Shown here: positions 59,597 through 64,000 of the stretch, one piece after another
Numbering within the stretch: position 1 is the stretch's first letter
Layout of the letters: each line of letters opens with the position of its first letter
Assembly: GCA_002633005.1 (NCBI GenBank)
Contig: NMRA01000097.1
Span: 448,686-512,685, forward strand
DNA length: 64,000 nt
Direction of reading: 5' to 3'
Source of the DNA: Phoronis australis
Lineage: Eukaryota; Phoronida; Phoronidae
Translations under genes and position numbers: made by a program
The notes under the pieces: model-generated
The model's input: only the letters and a program-made list of their open reading frames with translations
The model's database searches: none
Told to the model about the DNA's origin: nothing

Positions 59597-61403
59597 CTGT
59601 AAGTGAAGGACAACACAATTTTCATGTAGTCATAAGAAAGCGTACAATTTGCTTAAACATATTCGGGGTGATGGTCGCCTTCTAAGAAGGCTAGCTACCT
59701 CGAGGTTATAACAAGTGTAGTCTTCTACCCAAACACCCCAGCTGCTTTCAGTTGGCCTAGACACTACAAATGCACTCGCTACTGCTTGCTTATGGAACGG
59801 GAACAATTCAAAATTCCAGTTTCGCCGACCAATTATCAAACGAAGCTCTCACTTTTCACTTGTGTTGTTTTGACCTTATTTATCTGACTTTCGTGCCTAT
59901 AGGGAACACATCCCTGAGCTTGGCGCTAGCCAAGTAGGAACTTGTAACATCGTGATCATTGGGGAAAATACCTTGACTTCTGAAAAAGCAAATGTATCAA
60001 ATCATGCGCACACCCATTTGGCACCGGGGAGAACGACCCCCTCCTCCCTCGTTTGGCGTAGTGGGCAAAAGGGTCATCCACAGAGAAACAAAAAGCACCA
60101 AAAACTAGTAAACGAGACATAAGTCCACTACGAATGCAGGGATACCAATATTTGGCGAAAGCAAAATTCGATGCCCTGAGCGCAACCTGTTTTTTTAGTG
60201 AAAGGTCTACATTTTTTTATTAAAAGTCCCTCATGTTCTAAAAAATTTGAGCCCCCTCTTTTTAGGCTGGATGTGTGGATCCAAATCCTTGTTCAAGCAA
60301 CTGAAACCAAGGTTTCACTTTTCTGAAAGGTTTCTGTAAATACTGTTTAATATTAGCGTGTTTTGATAATGACCATCAAATCAATAGCGAGGCTGAGTTA
60401 ACGACAAAAGGCAGGAAATGTCGTTATTGAACGCTTTGCACTATTTCATGCCATCAACTTGTATTTCCTCTTGCTCTGTCAACAAATTCTTAGGCTATGT
60501 GCACTTTTGTTAAGGATTCTTACAAACCCCTTCGATCGCATCGCAATTAGCACCACGCCCCACGACCGCTTTGACAATGTTTTTGCAATTAAGAGAATCG
60601 ACTCAGCAAGTTTAAAAGCCAAAGAGAGATAAAAATAACGCTACCAAATCAAATCAAAACCGACCAATGTTAGAAATGTCATTCCTAGCAAAGTGTAATC
60701 GTCTCGTCTGCTCTTCAGTGAACGTCAGGCTTAAACATTTTTTGGGGAAAATGCGATTAACTGACGAATACAAAGTATACAATGTCTTCAGTAAATACAG
60801 TTTGAAAAAACAAGCCGTTAACTAAAAACCTTAACGTTAAAGGTGGTATACTGTAAACGAGTATACAGTAGAAAGATAATAATAAAAATGTGTAATTATG
60901 TCAATTCACTTTAACGTACTTTCTCCCTAAGTTTAGTATATCGGCACCTTTGCTAGCCGCTCGTGGAACTATTTGCATAATAAAGATAGCACGATCACAA
61001 TTCACTATTTCAGGTTGTGTTCCGACACAATTTTCTATTTTAAACCATCAGAATTGAGCGAGAGCAGATTGCTTGCAGTTAAGTTTTATGGGAATGTCTA
61101 TCAACGACGTACAGTGTCATATGAAATGCGTATCCAGCGCAAAGAAACATCTACTGTCACAGGTCGTGGGTCAAGGGGTTTGTGGGTCGAAGGTGTCGTG
61201 GGTCAAGGAGGTCGTGGGGTTTTGGGGGTCGCAGGGATCGTGGGGTATGGGATTCGAAGTTTTAAAATAATCCTTTTGTTAAGACTTGTCTTATTCGAGT
61301 TAACATTTCTCCCGTGGGAAATGACTGTCGTTGATACGCAGAGTGCAGGTTGGTCTCGCGCGATTACATTTCGTGAAAGTGTCGTTTTTGAGAATACTCT
61401 TAC
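59597..61403 (-). other. Last intron of gene A
   Basis: About 1.8 kb between the donor GTAAGAG at 61403 and the acceptor at 59597. It contains the MITE-like repeat at 60003-60275 and nothing else that I recognise. Confidence 0.6.
60003..60275. repeat. MITE-like repeat, copy 3 (in gene A intron)
   Basis: 'catgcgcacaccc', 'cgtttggcgtagtgggcaaaa', shown in part as tggcgtagtgggcaaaa, 'gacataagtccac', 'gtgaaaggtct' and 'aatttgagccccc' follow the copy at 37160-37400 in order. More diverged and with a longer interior. Confidence 0.45.
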
Positions 61404-61617
61404 ACAGTGAAGTATGATGTTGCATATCGAACCCGTTGTCCGTCGCGCGGAGAATTCTTTGATACACTATTGTTGAAATAGGTCCAGGCGTTGAACATTC
61501 GGCTCCGTTAAACGTCAGGTACCATCGGGAACATCCGGGTGAGCCGTGCTGTCGCAGATCTCCGTTGAACTGTACCGCTAGCATACTCTGAGCTGATCTC
61601 TTGGTGTATGTGGCCGA
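61404..61617 (-). CDS. Gene A exon: central CTHRC1-like block
   Basis: Acceptor tgtgttctgcag and donor GTAAGAG; 214 bases, phase 0 to 1, the same phases as gene B's exon at 24908-25106. The product reads SATYTKRSAQSMLAVQFNGD, then GCSRWYLTFNGAECSTPGPI and STIVYQRI. 'RWYLTFNGAEC..P.PI..I.Y' is the CTHRC1 signature. One Cys of the usual CC pair is replaced (SPGCSRW). It joins the terminal exon in phase. Upstream exons lie beyond 61617 or outside the window; none was recognised. Confidence 0.88.
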
Positions 61618-63435
61618 CTGCAGAACACATGAATCGTACAAGAACATCTCATTAAAGAACTACCTGAACGATATACCATAGTGTGGAAATGAGCACAAGT
61701 AGGTCATGCTTTAGACAACACCTAGCTACTCAGTTGGCCGGATAGGGGTAACGTGCATAATACTCCCCCTAAGCTTTCAGTACTGATTTTGTCCCGTGCA
61801 CTTTAAACAGGCGGTAGGCGAAATCCGCTAACAGACTATGAGATTTTCACAACATAAAATATACCTTTACTTTTAAACTTGACATTTAAATGCGCTTACT
61901 TTGCAGTGATCTTTTCTTGTTCTAAACATATCTCCGAGGAAACATTGAGATACCTAATTGGCAAAGAATTCGAATTCCAAATTTTGGTCGCCGTAAACTG
62001 GGGCGTGACCCTTGAAAAATGGAATGGGACGATAAGGTGGAGTTTGTGTCGCTTTTACTTTTTGTTCGTGATTCCACGTATTTTCCTCAAAATGACACCC
62101 GTGGTGGGAATCTCGGGCTGACCGCTAACGATTTTCATCGATATGTGTAGGTCATGTTGACTAAATGGTATCCAGAGGCATGACAAGTGTTAACTAAAAT
62201 CCCATGTGCATGTAACCATGTTTTATTTGATCGCATTCGCTGTATTTTGAGTAATTCTAAAGGGGTGTACTATCGCCCCCTTCGCCAGCTATATTCAGGG
62301 CGATGTTATTGCTCAGTCACGCTCAGGTTTTTCAAGCCCATATCTATTTTAAAATTGCAGCTCTTATGACCACGAACGAAATGGCATTTGCGTTGCAGCA
62401 CGCCAGTTAAGCATCTCATTCTGCCTTGCACGGAAGATTTTAGATGGATAACATAAAGGGTATGCACTGCATAATTTTTAGAACTTCGTAGCACTAAAGT
62501 AGAAACTCTGCCTGTTTGCGGGATTCTAATCAATCCATGTCCTGCCCCTTCTTTACTGCACCATTGGCATTCACAAAAGCAGGTTTAAATTAAAAGTCAT
62601 GCTTACTGAGTCAAAAGAATGGCTCCAAATGTTTGAGATTTGACGGGTGTACAAAATCAATGGGTCGTGGACTGTAGCGGAAAACTCCATGAGTACATTC
62701 TCTTGTCAATTTATTGTATAATTCAGATTCATGTTTTAAGTTACGCTTGTATGGGAAAACGATGTTTACGAGGATTAAACTATCAATTATGTTGAACAAT
62801 AAAAGGCAGTAAATAAAAATATTTACCAATCACAAACTGATAAACCTTGTTCTGTTACACGTGGTAGTCAGAAATTGAACATCTACAGTAAGTTTCAGAG
62901 TAAGAAGCCCTTGACACATACACGTAGGCAAAACTTCCGTCAAAACGTCTTTACCCAAGTTTCCTTTACTACCATTTTAAAATAAGTCCCATGTTTAAGA
63001 CCTTCTTAGTTTAACAAAAATAAATTAGTCTATTAAGATGTCTGAGATAGTACTTTGCTCAGTAATAATGCGCTGCGCACGTTCTCCGACTCATCCATAT
63101 TTTCTGAAAAATTACGCAGGAACGTTTTACATTTGAAAAGTACACCTTTGTATCAGGTTCAGCACAATAAAGTACCCACGAAACATTTAAAAGCTCCTAC
63201 AGTTCATGACTCACCGCCTATCACAGGGCATTTCCCCGTATTTAGTTTTAAAGAGCTGGATTAGAAAGTTGTTGACAGTATTTGTTTATTATACTTTTAA
63301 CCGTTGTTGTTGTTGCACTTGGCCGTTTTGGAAAACATGACTTTCACTGTTATATTTTTAGACATCAACAGAATTTACTGAGTTTTTTTAAAGTAACTAT
63401 TAAAAACGATGTTTAACAACTTTTGAAGACCTCAA
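61618..63435. other. Gene A upstream intron or intergenic DNA
   Basis: I looked for a CTHRC1 'W.QC' exon with phase 0 end on the minus strand and found none. Short frames on both strands lack motifs. Confidence 0.4.
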
Positions 63436-64000
63436 CAGCCGATTTCATGAAGTGCTTTAAAGTTAAACCTGGTTTAAGCTGGACTTAGAGCAGGTTTAAA
63501 GATAATCTGAATTCCATAATGCTGGTTTAACTTTTAGACCAGTGGTCTACTAAAACCTGATTTAACTCCAGTAAAGACATGGTCTAAATCAGTTTTCATT
63601 TCCCCAACGAGGTCTATACTCCTTAGACCTGCATTAAAATCGTAAACCAAGTTGAACTTTAGACTTGGACAGACTCATGTTTAATACTATTTGAATATGG
63701 CAGACTTTTGCTATATAGGTGCAACTGAATGATGCCGTGGTGTGCATTTCCAACGCAGTCTTAGAGCGAGGACAGACCAATTCCAATATTCACTTTTAGA
63801 ACGACACAAGATCAAACGTAACAGGGGGATCAGGAACTTTTATAGGGGGGTCGGTACAATGATTTTTAAAAGGAGTGTCTGGCTCAACAATTTGAAAATT
63901 GTAGATTAGATATCACTGAAATTAAAGGAAAAGGGGGGGGGCGGACCCCCTCCCCCTTGACACCCTGGATCCACCTATACGTAGACCAGCACGTACTGAA
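63436..64000. mobile_element. Inverted-repeat DNA element, copy 2 (right side cut by window end)
   Basis: Starts cagccgatttcatgaagtgc, then gttaaacctggtttaagctg; 63486-64000 matches 1-518. It supplies the left end that copy 1 lacks in this window. Very little divergence from copy 1 implies recent mobility or recent duplication of a large block. Confidence 0.75.

Noticed and set aside
60973-61410. 145-codon plus-strand frame with Gly/Val-rich repeats
   Set aside because: Its 3' half overlaps the start of gene A's exon region in antisense, and the Gly-rich part comes from a short 'gtcgtgggtcaagg' simple repeat.

Overview
This is eukaryotic, AT-leaning DNA with no bacterial-style gene packing. 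Short protein-coding exons with GT-AG splice sites sit far apart among decayed transposable elements. CTHRC1-like domains, an apple-like cysteine-rich N-terminal exon, a fibronectin type II (FN2) exon, THAP fragments, a Penelope-like element and a Tigger element together suggest a marine invertebrate. An anthozoan cnidarian (coral or sea anemone) is my best guess, but this is inference; amphioxus, a hemichordate or a mollusc are not excluded.

Host genes, all on the minus strand: (1) Gene A, of which only the 3' end is seen: a CTHRC1-type exon at 61404-61617 and a terminal exon with stop at 59451-59596. (2) A dead copy of that terminal exon at 42351-42495, with a 1-nt deletion and a nonsense codon. 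(3) Gene B: TATA box at 41257-41266, a first exon with a signal peptide and an apple-like region (40805-41197), a small Cys-rich exon (38776-38887), two CTHRC1-type exons (24908-25106, 24602-24757) and an FN2 exon (17435-17602). All splice phases agree except for one missing phase 1-to-0 step between 38776 and 25106. The gene runs past 17435 and its 3' end was not found. Together these look like a tandem CTHRC1-like family on one strand. On the plus strand, 56744-56844 could be the first exon of a type II membrane protein.

Mobile DNA fills the rest. The window starts and ends inside two nearly identical copies of one inverted-repeat element (1-518 matches 63486-64000), and a third, diverged end lies at 48518. 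2.2 kb holds a LINE reverse transcriptase remnant. 3.5-4.9 kb holds two tandem copies of a repeat with a tRNA-like module. 5134-5750 is a large palindrome made of two head-to-head copies of the 5' end of a THAP-encoding element; a longer, broken copy lies at 49.4-50.2 kb. 7.0-10.1 kb is a dead pogo/Tigger element whose transposase is followed, before its C-terminal zinc finger, by an OTU-type cysteine protease region. 44.0-46.2 kb is a decayed Penelope-like element (reverse transcriptase plus GIY-YIG), with a hammerhead-ribozyme-like motif upstream. Other repeats include two MITE copies with 5-bp target-site duplications, an AT-rich palindrome, a roughly 252-bp tandem repeat, a roughly 650-bp tandem duplication, and two LINE 3' ends in opposite orientations.

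Most open frames in the window are chance frames. I saw no CRISPR array, rRNA gene or bona fide tRNA gene.
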